NCBI RefSeq assembly: GCF_000003815.2
Contig: NC_049990.1
Span: 17,376,532-17,440,531, forward strand
DNA length: 64,000 nucleotides
Origin: Branchiostoma floridae
Taxonomy: Eukaryota > Chordata > Leptocardii > Amphioxiformes > Branchiostomatidae
Direction: 5' to 3'
The translations under genes and the position numbers were made by a program. Shown one piece after another: positions 1 to 12,900 of the stretch. The notes below the pieces were generated by a model. The model saw only the letters and a list, made by a program, of their open reading frames with translations, had not been told where the DNA came from and made no database searches. The stretch's first letter is position 1. Each line of letters begins with the position of its first letter.

Positions 1-369
1 TACGCACATGGATCCGTCTCAGCCTGTTTGTAAATTCTGTGACAAGTTACGCATCATAGCAGGTGGCCTTGAGCTCTAAATTGACACGTATTGGGAAATA
101 GTATGATGAATGTACGGTTTGCATGGAAAATTCTATATTTTTAGGTCACCGAGTGCTCTCCGAAGTAACAGGACATTTGATTTTTAGCTCTATTGGCAAT
201 TTTGACATTCTGTGACTTTGTTGTAATCGAAATATTTGCCCAAATGTCCAGTGCGATGTGACCTTGGATTAACGACAGTATATCCAAATTTGCAGTAGGC
301 CTGTATGACGTGTCAACCGAATCACTTCTGAAAATGATTAACATTTTCAATATCCAAACTGTATTTCAG

Positions 370-417
370 GCAGAGGCTGTAAGTGACCACTACCCAGTGG
401 AAGTGGACCTGCTATAG
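370..417 (+). CDS. Terminal coding exon of a DNase I-family endonuclease gene
   Basis: After an acceptor (TATTTCAG) the reading frame gives AEAVSDHYPVEVDLL and a TAG stop. SDHYPVEV at the extreme C-terminus is the hallmark ending of DNase I and DNase I-like secreted endonucleases, whose catalytic histidine lies in this SDH motif; the enzymes cut double-stranded DNA with Ca2+/Mg2+. Only the last exon is inside the window; the rest lies to the left or in degenerate sequence I could not assign. The gene points toward the 3' end of the SVEP1-like gene (convergent). The short length limits certainty, but motif, stop codon and splice site agree. Confidence 0.72.
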   Translation, partial: AEAVSDHYPVEVDLL

Positions 418-567
418 AACCAGGTGGGTGTTTTGACAATTTATATCTTTATTAAATATACTTTTTTATAAGAGTTTCAACTTTTGCGTTTATAGACAGT
501 ATTGTAAAATGGCTTTGGAATAACCACAATTTCTTTTATAAATTTGCATATTTGCCTTGTCTCACAG

Positions 568-672
568 GTGTTCGCGATACGACATTGAGAAGTGTGCCCA
601 CGAGTACCTACATGTTATACAGAATCAGTGTGATAACTCCAGCAAGGTCAATAAAAAGGAATGAAGAGTACA
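568..672 (+). other. 3' UTR exon of the DNase I-like gene with polyadenylation signal
   Basis: A donor (CAG/GTGGGT) follows the DNase stop codon at 423/424 and an acceptor (CTCACAG) ends at 567. The following segment has no long reading frame and carries AATAAA at 650-655, so the transcript probably ends near 670. The splice junction lies only 6 bases after the stop, too close to trigger nonsense-mediated decay. Confidence 0.45.
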
Positions 673-683
673 TTTCTTGTGTA

Positions 684-3600
684 CAGGGTTGTTTACAAAG
701 GTTTTATTACTATTACTGTTGACTTGAACATAACAAGCAAGTCTCATCAAAGTAAATAGCATCAAAATAAATTTACCATTAACATGAGCTTCTCCCGTAC
801 ATCTGTCAACGTTCGAGGACCCCTCCATCAAAGAGGTTCAATACTATTATATGTAAAAAAAATACATAATATATTTCTTCATGATATACATTTCACCGAT
901 GCTTATAGACCTTCATACCAATTGTAGCAGAGGCCTCGCAGTACTAATCAAACTTACACTTGATTGTGTCTTACATTATCATAATTACCATTATTGTGAT
1001 GGATGAACACTGTAACATATGCCCCAAACAGTACAAAGAAAAGAAAATTACTTTATAAAGGTATGAAATTGGCTAAATAATCATGACCCAACTGCTCCGT
1101 GGAGGACATATGGATTGTGTACCTTGTGGTCGTGGATGGCGGTATGGCGGTAGAGCTGACACTGAGCTCTTTAAATTTGTTTATTTTAGTCATTTAGAAG
1201 ATGTAGAGTTTGTCTCAGGAGTCTTAAGATCATAGAAGAATAGATAAAATCAAGCATAGACATGTGCCATATAGAATACTAGAGTTCTCCAGACAGTACC
1301 AGGCAAAGAAAGCAGCCAAAATTGAAAATATGAAAACTCAAAACTGTAATTGATGAAAATTCAGTCAATGAAGACATCCTAGCCTATAATCAAGTGAAAT
1401 CGGATCTAGAGAATCTCTAAAAGAAAAGGCTACATTCAGTTCGTTCGCGCAATCCCTCAGAAAATTCATAATCTGATCATTCCATTATTTGGATTGTAGC
1501 TGCAGCATTTAATGCTAACAAAATATCCTCTACATTCCAAGGGGTGCTGATAAAAGAAGTGTTTTGATTATAGGGCAAAATCATTTGGTGGAAATCGGTT
1601 AAAGGTAGCATGGAATAGCGTTTCAGAATTTTTGTTAGCTTGAACATGAGGAGCAGAAGTAGGTCTGCTGGCCTTTCTTCACAGACGTCAAAGGGGAAGG
1701 GGTCAGACAAAACGAATAGACAAGTTATATGCCGCTTCCTCCCGAAATACAATGGCATTTTCCCTAGAAATCACAAGGCGGCAGTTCTCAGTGAAAGCAA
1801 ACACAACATCTGGGCACTGACCTTCCCAGCATCGTCTTTCCCTTAACTGCCCTAATTGAAGCGGTGTTTTCCTTCCTTAGCGGGGCGAGTTATTTTTTGT
1901 CCATTGTTATGTTATGCACAGTATTTTCTTGAGACTTCATAGTCTCTGTAGGTCGCTTTTGTGACTTATGGAAGTGTTGTTTCGCATCACAATTCACGTT
2001 TTGTTGTTTTCTTTCACAGCGTTTCCTGTTTCAGGTTCCCGCGCTAGACAGGGGCATGTTCGGCCCTGTTTTTCTTGTCTAGTTGTGATGAATCCAACCA
2101 CGTCTACGGACCATGGTCGGAATCTTTACCCCCCCCCCCTGCATCTTTGTGCAGGCAGGGAGGCGTGACTCTTTCCACAGGTTGGGTTGTCAATTTTTGA
2201 GTGGCTTTAGAATTACACAGGGTTGTTTTTGTATACATCTTAAGCAATAATTTAATAGAAAAAGATACACTGCGGATTGGTGAGGTAAGGTCACCAGAGG
2301 CCGAAGCCCCGAGCAAGTTAATCTGATCCTGTCGAGTTTCTTCATAAGATCATTCTCGCGAAACCGTACAGGTGGCTTGGTCTTTCTTTTCGGGAAAGAA
2401 GAGCTGAGTTAACAAAATTTCTCCATCCCGCCGAGACGTGCACAAGAATGATGTCATTTCGTATACAATGCGATGTGCAAATATGCAACCCAACGCCACA
2501 TTGTATTTTAAGTACTTTAAATTACTCTGGTAATTAAACGTTAAACGTCTCAAGGTATACAAAAACCGTTTGAATCGTTACCTTGGTAACCATGCCATTT
2601 TTTTTAAGCAGACAATAAAATCTATCAATGCCTGTGCGTTTTTATTTATAGTTTGAAGTTCAATATCTCATTTGTTTATTGGAGCATGGAACATTGGTCT
2701 ACACTTCATTGAAATTGTTATAAATGTTTCAACATAACATTTTATAACCAATTTCTGAACCACATGTACATTGTACTAGTATTGATACACATCTACTGGA
2801 AAATTACAGTTACGGACCACTGCCGAAAACATATGCCTTTAATTGTTTCAATATATGATATGCATATCGTGGATATGCATATTACATCCATATAGATACA
2901 TGAAGCAGCATTTGTGTATTATAACTTGTAGAACATTTCCCATGCCATCCAATATCTCATTATTACAATTGGAATAGTACAAAACTGAATATTGAATAAA
3001 CTAATGACATATTATTGAAACTATTTTGCCTTGTAATGATACACTTTTTCTAGAAGCTGGTATACAATTCTGGCCAAACAGATCAATATGTTTTCAGTAT
3101 CAAACAATATGTTTTCAGTATCATTAACATCTAGACAAGTCTAGATATCAGTGTACTAATGGCATTTTTCTGATATCATCTCAAACTAGTTTCAGACACC
3201 TTTATCAATAGTGTAGAATAGAAGGACATATTACAAAGATTTACATATAAATCATACATTTCGATGTTGTTGTTTTCTAATGAAGAGGCATGAAACGGAA
3301 GGTTAAATCCATCTCCTTGTCAGTCCCAAATTTGATTCATTGCAAGTAAAATGAAATGACAATTTCTCTTGCACTGGAAATTTATGACTCGGAACTTGTC
3401 AACACTAGAACAAACATGCATTATCGGATACTTGGATAGGAATGGAGTGGTCTTGTAAGACATTGTTGTCACAGAACGTACAGCACTGTCGGATCTTATG
3501 ATCAGCCTCCCTCTGTCTCAACAGGACGCCTTGCAGCCGCACTTCCGCGAATGCCCAGATTTAGATTTTACACCCCTCTGCAAGGCTAAAGACGTTTCTG

Positions 3601-5404
3601 CAGGAGGCAGTCTACACCGTTCCTTTGTGGGGATAAGTGGACACTGAGTTACCATTTTACTAGTTTTAGACTAGAGTAGACACCTTTGATATTGTTTTGT
3701 ATTATTTATGTTTTATGTCTGAATCTCTCGTGTTACCTGCAATTAGCCCACGGGCAAGAATTTGCAATAAACTTTATTATTACTAAAATTTTCGTGCTGT
3801 ATTTTGCTAGCTTGCTCTTTATGTACTGCCAGAAGGACATCGTCCGCGGAAGGCAATCAGCAGCTCATCTACCGTCGGATCAGCACCTGGTATGTAGAAC
3901 TTTGGCTGGGCGATGAACATTATCCACACCTTCCTTATGGCTGCAAGTTTACATGTTCCTTGCGCTCGAGCCATTTTGCCTTGTTGTCAAATCGCAGAAA
4001 GCGAAGTATAGTTAAGTTAAAGCAATCAGGTTGAGTACATAGCGCCGTACATATACATACACATAACTGTCATCTAATGTATCACATTAAGTGACGTACA
4101 ACTATTTTATTGCCTACTTTCTGGATTAGGTGTCCTTGAAGCTTTGTTTTGTCCAGTCATACTTCAATTTCTTATCTTTTGTCTTTAGATTTCAAACATG
4201 AATGGAAGTGTAAGTTGTACCAGGTAAACTTTCTCAACCAAGACATCACTGCATAGGTGCTAAATAATAGCAACGTTAAGTACAAAGTTTATGTCATCAG
4301 GATTTATCTGTCTGGTCTGGTCATAACATATAATTACCGGGATCCTAAACGTGAAAATAAGGCTTTCCTGTACCCATTTAAGCTATTGTAAGGGACCTAA
4401 CCTGCATATGTATCAAGCTGCATATCACAAGAAGCCACATGCTTATTTTCAAAACTGAAGTCCACTTAAGTTGTCTTTTTTCCTTGCTGGATTGGAGTGG
4501 GGTATGGTTATTATGTAATAGATCCTAAATCATTTTCTGGTGAATATGTTATGATATTCAATGGGTTGGGTGTATGTATGCAAGATCTTCCATTCCTTAG
4601 ATGGTATTTTCATATGAATACATTTATGTCATACAGAATGTTGGAAATGACTCTACACAAGTGATATATTTATTTTGTATGTATTTTCGACTTTAGATAC
4701 AAATAGCCATCAATAATCACAATAATACGTTCTGCATGGATTGAATACAATTCAACAGAATGAAAGCATTAAACATTAAATGTTCTTTCTCAATAGCCAC
4801 GATTGGCAGCTTTGTATAAACGATGCAATATCATTTGAAAGACAGTGGTTCTACAAGTTGAATGATTAGAAGAAAATTATATGAGCATGTACATATCGAG
4901 TACCACGAGTATTATCATTTATGAGATAATTGTTTCACATGGCAAATTAATGCTTCAGTTGATAATATGGTGTTGCTTGAAAGATAGCTGGGTTTAGAAA
5001 ATAACATGCTTTTGAATATACGCTTATTGTAGCATTGGAAGATGGACCATACTTTTAATGCTGCTTTTACTTTGCTTTAAGGTTGGTTTATATATTCTTA
5101 AATCAACAACACGATAGCGCAAGCTCTATGTACATATTGTTCCAAACCTAAAAAGGGCCAAACTGGTGCTTATCAAAACACGCAATAGTACAAGTAAGCA
5201 GAATACTAATTTAAATGATGTCATATGACTTATTGTGGGCAATTCTGTTGCAAAAAATGCAGTTAATAGACATTTGATCCAAAGACCGTTTTTACGTTTC
5301 TGATCTAACTTCAACACCTCAACACGCAAAAGTAGCTATACTACAAAAACAAACAACTCATGATAATCTATGAATGAATACACACATGCAGCAAAACCAG
5401 GTTA
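684..5404. other. Convergent intergenic region including the 3' UTR of the SVEP1-like gene
   Basis: About 4.7 kb between the ends of two convergent genes. I found no exon with paired splice sites or domain signature. The DNA is AT-rich with short palindromic words (ATATGCATAT near 2860-2885). The 3' UTR of the minus-strand gene must start at 5404; candidate minus-strand AATAAA signals appear as TTTATT on the plus strand near 4667 and 3773, but I cannot choose between them. Confidence 0.4.
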
Positions 5405-5616
5405 CTAGTGCAAGGTAGGCTGGCTAGCACTAGTGTTTACTGGCAGGCAGTCAGGTACAGGGGCAGACCAGGTGTGGTCATCCTGACAAATGAGCACTGC
5501 ACTTTCAGTTGTTGCAAAGCCATCATTGCACTGCACCCTCACTCGGCTCCCGGTTGTGTACTGTCTGCCGATGATGTCACCATTAGCAGGTGGGGCTGGT
5601 GGCACACAGTCGTACT
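5405..5616 (-). CDS. SVEP1: SVEP1-like exon 32: last sushi domain and stop codon
   Basis: Phase 1 in. [45 protein letters not shown], then [13 protein letters not shown] and TAG. The sequence after the last cysteine contains GTAAAC, which could be a weak donor, but its phase (0) breaks the all phase-1 pattern of sushi exons, so the stop is preferred. If it were a donor, more sushi exons could lie outside the frame seen here. Confidence 0.78.
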
Positions 5617-6817
5617 CTGTTGAAAACAAAGAAAATGTGGAATGGACTGCCTATTTCATTGCTGTGATTTTGAAAAAAAAAGTCAACGGCATGCATGTTG
5701 GTGGATAAAGAGAACAATCCATTTCAACCTTACCTATGCAGTAGGGAGTAGGATGGTTCCAAACCCCCTCTTGCAAACAGGACAATGTAGGCTGACCAAA
5801 CAGAATGTATCCAGCATTACACGAGAGTTGTGCAGTGCCTCCAACATTCAGTTTATCAATTGTGACTGTTCCGTTCTCAATGTTGCCAATCGAAGAACAC
5901 AGCACCTCTGAAACACATTGTCATAATTTTGTCAGAGGTTTTGTTAAATGGAGCAAATTGTTAAGTATTGCATATACCTGTAAATAACACTCCTTAAAAC
6001 ATGTTTTTTCCCGGTTTTCTGATCCAAGTCGTGTAATCTATTCTATGCATGCGCAGCTACAAGTTGTTTCTGTCATGGCTGAAAACAGTTCAAAACTGGA
6101 CCACTACATAATCATCTTATACAAACAATTAGAAAGATTTTCCTTATCCATCCAAAACCATACCCCTATAGGTAAAATAATTGTAAACAGTTTTCATTGA
6201 AAACTTATAAACATACATTTGATTGCGTTACTCATCATCGAATACATGACGGTTATGTCTTCTATGAATCGGATTGACTACTTCTGTGTGCACTAGGCTT
6301 GCATCGGACTGAACTAAAGCTATTAGTAAATACATGTACATGTACTGTTATTTAGTATTACTTGTTTTGCTGTGTGTGAAACAAAAGGCACTTACATGAT
6401 CAGCTGAAGGATAGGTTCATTTAAAAGAAAAATTCGTTGTAGTGGTTATCTGGTAAAAAAAAATTCTTACCTTTGCAGTAGGTATAAGAGTTGCTCCACT
6501 GGCCAGTTTCGTCACAGGTAATCACAGGGGAACCTACCAGCTTGTGGCCAGGACTACAGGTGATGGAAGCTGTGTCACCGTAGTGGAAGGCCCCCTGAAC
6601 AACTTGGGTGGTAGAAACGTCCGCGTTTTGTGGATGCACAGGTTCTGGACACTGAATAGCTGTTGCAAGAAATTTTACAATCAGTTATTCGGTCAAATTA
6701 CATCTGTTAATTCAAAGGGAATGCATTACACATTTGAAAATACTAAGAAGTAGTACTTCGGTAATTTTAGTGCATATTGTAATGAAAGACTATATATATA
6801 TCAGTCGTTCGTTACAA

Positions 6818-6908
<91 letters not shown>

Positions 6909-9900
6909 TGCACAGTGGTAGCGATCTAAATTGATGAATAAAAATATGTATGAAAATGGCTTTAATTTGATATGGGTATTCAGCTTAATGCTGCTACAAA
7001 CTGACCCTGCTACCTGTAACATGGAGCATGAGAACAAATCATTATGATGATACAATAGATGGTACCTACATTTTGCATACAACGTTAAAAATTTGACGAG
7101 AATGAAAATATACCTTTGCAGAATTCCCCGTCACCAAGTGGCTCATACCCCGCTTCACATTCACATGAATACCCTCCAGCGTGGTTAAGGCATAGCTGGC
7201 TGCACGTATTGTTTGTGACACATTCATCCTTATCTGGGGCAATCAAAATACAAAATGGGTCGTCTGTGAGTTTTAGATACCTTTATGGTAAAACGTATGT
7301 AACCAACAGGCAGTAAAAAGCTTTTTATCCTTGCACACACTCAAATCCATATACTTTAAGACAAAGGCAATTACATAATTATTTGATTACTTAAAATATT
7401 TGACACTCAAATGTATGAATAAGTTTCGCTAATCTTACCAATGCATCTGCCACCAGTCACTGTTTTTTCGTACCCATCGTCACAAGTGCAGAAGTAGCTG
7501 CCTGGTGTGTTATGGCAGTGGTGGTCACATCCACCATTTATGCCGAAGAGCTCCGGCAAAGAGCATTCATCAATATCTAAACATCGTAAAGATTCCATCT
7601 TTAGGATATGTAAAATATACACTATAGAATAAGTGTACGAACAGTGTGATTGTGATTTTTCTAATCATACGCTTATATCTTAGTTTAGTCATATTAATAC
7701 TATATTGATAAGTAGTACAAATTAACAGAAATGACTCTTCATGATCAGTTATTTTCAAGACTTCCAAACAATTTGTTTAGCTGCTAAAATACCTTCAATT
7801 GTTGCTGGTAAATGACTGGATTTGTTAACGTTAAGCTTTATACTTGTTATCGTTATGATTTCAAGATGTAAATTCGCTACTGTCTGATAGTCATTTATAA
7901 CAAATATGTTGAGAAGGAAGTCTTACCCGTACAAGTAGCATTGTCTGTTGACAAAGTGTAGCCAGGATCACATGCACAATAGAAGCTGCCATCAGTGTTC
8001 CAGCAATGTTGAGCGCAGTTGTGATGGTTTATCTTGCATTCATCTATGTCTAAATGCAAAGGACTATGTAAGAGTATGAAATATGTGCACAGGCACACGC
8101 ACAGACACCCACTCACACAAACACACACAAATGACACATGAATGGTCCAAGTGCCGTGCAAGAGAAGCAACCGGCACACATCATCATCATCATCCCGGAC
8201 AATACAGTAATGATATATTTGTAAGTTGAATGCAGTAAAATAATAAGCGCACATAACAATGCTATACAGCAGAGATGCATAATCCTCAGACAATTACCTG
8301 CACAGACGGTCTCTTGCCCACTCCAGACTCCGTTGTGTGTACATGTATGGGTGTGGGGACCAAGGAGTTCATAGCCAGCAGCACAGGAGTAAGTTACATG
8401 TGATCCCACGGCGTATTCAGAATTCAAAGGTTGAATTGATGCATGTTGATGAATTAGAGGTGCTGAGCAGGTGACAGCTAAAACAATATAATGTTACTGT
8501 ATTTACATAACCTCAGACACTGTACCGCCAAATGATGCTAACTTTTTCCTATGGCATGTAAGTAATATTTCATTAATTACACAAATAATACACTCGTTGC
8601 CATAGCTTTTATCAGTTTATATTTTCAAACATAATTTTGAAGGTCTTCGCAAAAGTAATTATAATGTGCAACTAAATCATCATACAGTATTGTAATGATA
8701 CAGCATTGTGCAGCTTGACAATCTTTTCCCCACCAAAATCCACATGGAAACGTTAAAGAACATTGATTAAGCAATGTGCACCATACCTATCTCACAAAGA
8801 TGACCGATGAATCCATGTCGACAGCTGCATTGGTAGTCGCTGTCTCCGTTATGGCAAACTCCTCCATTCAGACATGGATCAGGGTTGCAGAAGTCAATGG
8901 GCGTCTCACAAGCAGTGCCTTGAAAGTCAGAGTTGCAAATAATATTCACTGTTAGTCAATTAAACAAAACCAAAAGTCATCAGCGTCCACCATTTGGTAC
9001 ATATTGTGCTTAATTTTGAGATAAAATACAGAGCATATATCGCTAGTTAACTTTTATCCGCGGGGTAATCTTTAGCTAGTTGGAGCTTAAATATGGCATT
9101 TAAGGATATCAAGTCGACAAATGGTGGTTTTGAATTGCACCATTTCCACAACAAAGCAGTTTAAAACCACGTCTAACTTGATAACCTTAAAATACCCTTT
9201 TCTAAACAACGGATATAGATTACCTGTGGAAAAGGATGAACTAGCGTTATCGATTACGTGTTATTTGCTGATAATCTGGAATTTGTGTAACCTTAACCAC
9301 CGACTGATATTTTATGCTAAATCAACCTGTATGTTGTAAAATGAAAACAAACGATTTCCCCTGCTGTCCTTAATTGTTTTGTATATATATCGCCAGAATA
9401 TTATTTCATGATACATGATATATTTTGAGGTATTACAAGGTCAAAATTCCATGGTTTCATAATTGCAATTCATCGGGAACCTTTCCTTACAATCCACACG
9501 TCCAGTTGCAGTGACATGCTGAACTTGAGGGACAAATCTGAAGTAAGCATATGTTAACTTTATATTACATAAGTATACCCTTCTAAATAAATAGCTGATA
9601 TATTTCAACATATTTACCTGTAAATCCAGGACTGCAAGCACAGGCTGTTGTATTTTGTTCGCTGTGGTAGACACATTTTCCATTCAGGCAAGGATTGGGG
9701 TGACAGCCGTGAATCATCGTGTCACACAGGTCACCGGTATAGCCAGATGGACAGTCACACGAGGAACCGTTGACTTTGTCGATGCAGGTACCTCCATTGT
9801 TACAGAAATCAACCGAGCAGTCTTCTAGACCTATTTGGTACAAAACCACCTTGATTTAACAGGGGATTGCACTCTGGAAATATAGTGTTCATCCTTAATG

Positions 9901-12900
9901 TTGCTTGTCAGTGCATAGTGAATGGGAATCATCATGTTTGTAATGCTGATCTTAAGTTTGTAAAAGCTAATCTCTGAAATCATACTGCAGTCTATATATC
10001 TTGCAAACCAATAAATAAATCATATTCAATTATAGATCTTATTTGAAATAGTGTAAAATGCACATACCTTGAAGACAGCCTCTCATTATAAAGCAAAGTA
10101 TTTAGCAAGAAATAAGTAAATGAATTTTTTTTTAACATCTCAAAGCAACTGTAATTTAAAGCGAAAATAAACAGTATAACTTTACCATCACAGAAGGAAG
10201 ATGAGTTGCTCAACTTGACTCTCCCTTCCAGGCCAGCGATGAAGTCAGGCCATGCCTTGACATTTCCAGTTGAGTTGTGGCAATTACTTGCCATGGAGTA
10301 GATGTCCTCTTCTGAAAGCTCATAATCCCATAAGTTCAACCTGGGAAAAATATAAGTAGAAATAACAAGATGTTAAATTCCTCTTGATATGAATCTTAGC
10401 ACTACAAGAATGCAAACACATGTAGGTAGTATCAACCTGCACCGTGGACATGATGTGCACTAAGTTTACAATATATCTACACATGTCTTTCCATGCTTTG
10501 ACAGCTCTCTCTGCAAGGATCGCTTAGGATATCATTACTACGCTACTTATTTGCACTACAGTGTCAGAATGACAACCTACCTGCTAAGGTCACCAATAAA
10601 AACTTCGTCAGGTCCAAATCTTCCTCCAATGTCATCTTGCTCTTGACCGATTACAAGTTTACCACCACCAGGAATGACAAACCCGGTTTGTAGATTAGTA
10701 CCGTTGCCAATGCGTCTTCCATCCTGATAAGCTCTCCAGCTGCCATCTATAAATCATAGGTTATATCTTGAGTGATATTTTGAAGTTCATACCGTATAAT
10801 TTGAGGAAATGAATGCCTGCCATTCTAAGACCTACAACCGGAGCTCAACAACCATAGATATTCTGTTGCAGGCTATAAATCATTATAATGCAAGATAAAC
10901 TGCTCTTTTAGAAAACCCATGTGATGATCTCTACGTGGGTAACATGTCAACGGAGTGCAATTTATACCTTTCGTAAGGATAAAGGTTCAAAGCATTGACC
11001 TTTGCCATTTATAGCATGATAAAGACATTGCTTTTTGATGTCTCCTAATTTGATTTTGTCATTTGATATGGAAATGTGCCATAATTTCTATTGTTTTTTA
11101 TGTCTCCAAATTGATTTTATCATTGGATATGGAAATGTGCCATAATTTACCTTCATTGGACCATGTTACTGCTATATGGTGCCATTCACCATCATTGGGA
11201 CTAATGGCAGTAAACACTTCTTCATTGTTGACGTGCAGCTTGAAGCTGTTGTAGTCAGTTACGGTTAATGCATTGTCAGTAACATTTCCCATCTCATTTT
11301 GTGTGGCGTAAGAAAATACAGTTCCTGCATTGATGTCGTCACTGGTTTCCATCCAGAAAGCGATAGTAAAGGCCTGAAGGTCCTTGTCCATGTTGACGAT
11401 GCTGTAGTCTGCCAATGTTCCCCAGATGAAGCTCATGTCAAAGTCTGAAGACATTTCTAAAAGAAGAAGAATATATTTTAAATCAAAAGTGTTAAATACT
11501 TGTAATATTCAAAATGCCCAACTATGACAGAATGCAAGGAACTGCCTGTTTTGAACAAAAAAATTGAGTCGTATGCGTCTAGATATATATAGATACTGCA
11601 GCTGATATCAAATGTGACAATAGTTAAGCCATATTTTGAATTAGGTATCTACAATCAATGTACATTTAGGCTTTAGATGTTTTCCTATACTATAGATTCT
11701 GTGTTACATATCTTCCAATAATTATCAAAAGCATAAATGGTATGATTGCAGTGCAGTTTGAATGTCTGTACTTGACCGAATACCTATTTGTGTAACTGCT
11801 TATGCGATTCATGCAAGAAGAAAAAAAAACGTGTAAAAAGAAATCTAGATGCACCAGTATTCAATAATCAGAAATTTAGAACTGAGACCTACTTGTTTCA
11901 CAGAATACCCCAGAATAGGATGGAGGGCAGATGCAGTCGTAGCCATTGACACCATCAGCACACACTGCTCCATTCTGACAGAAGTTTTGCACACACTCGT
12001 CGACGTTGGTTTCACAGAGACTACCTACAAATCCGTCAGGACAGTTGCACACAAAAATGCCATCCCCATCAACACAACTGAAAAATATAAAAGAATAATA
12101 TGCATTGTAGTTTCTAAAAGGTTTTTCGTAGATATTGTTACATAGTATAAGTCAACACTGTCTTCTCAACATTGTAGCATGATCAATGGAAATTTATGTA
12201 CAAAATGAACAATTTTCCCAGAAGCTTTAATTTTACAACTTTGATACTCAAGGTATGATATTATCGTTTATCGTTAGTCTCTATTGCTACTAGTTAGATA
12301 GATAAATAGAAAAATTTAAGAGACATACCTTCCTCCATTCTGGCAAGGTGTCGATGCACATTCATTCAAGTTGAGTTCACATTTGAAGCCAAGGAAGCCA
12401 GGTTTACACCTACAATTGTAACGACTAATGTGATCTACGCATGTTCCACCATTTAAACAGGGAGCAGTCAGGCATTCATCTATTTCTGTTTCACAGAACC
12501 TTCCGGAATAGCCATCAGCACAGAAACAGCGGAAACCATCATCCTGAAAAACCAACACATCAGAATCAATATATCTGAGCTAGAATGATACCAAACTGTA
12601 ATCAAAGGTCTTGACTAAATTAATCTGAGAATACGGTAGCATTCGGCCAATTAACATTTGGTCATACTAAAGAAAAAAGGAACTCAGACATGCGGTTTCT
12701 ACAATTCTACAATTTGGCTCAAAGCTATGCCAAGATTCCCCATCAATCATAAGTTGCAGTACTTACAGTTACGGTGATACCATTTGTATGTACTAAGTTG
12801 TTATGATTTTTAACCAGTTAATAAAAATACAGCAGAAAAGTTGAACACACCTCATCAAAACAGGTTGCATTGTTGAGGCAGGGACTTGAACTGCACTCAT

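Noticed and set aside
6801-7082. 93-codon frame ending in tyrosine-isoleucine and arginine-glutamate runs
   Set aside because: It is the translation of the (AT)n(CT)n microsatellite.
9482-9529. A 46-48 base minus-strand candidate exon between SVEP1-like exons 24 and 25
   Set aside because: It has an AG and a GTAAGG, but its phase (1 in, 0 out) breaks the join to exon 25, and the cysteine-rich frame does not match the required phase.
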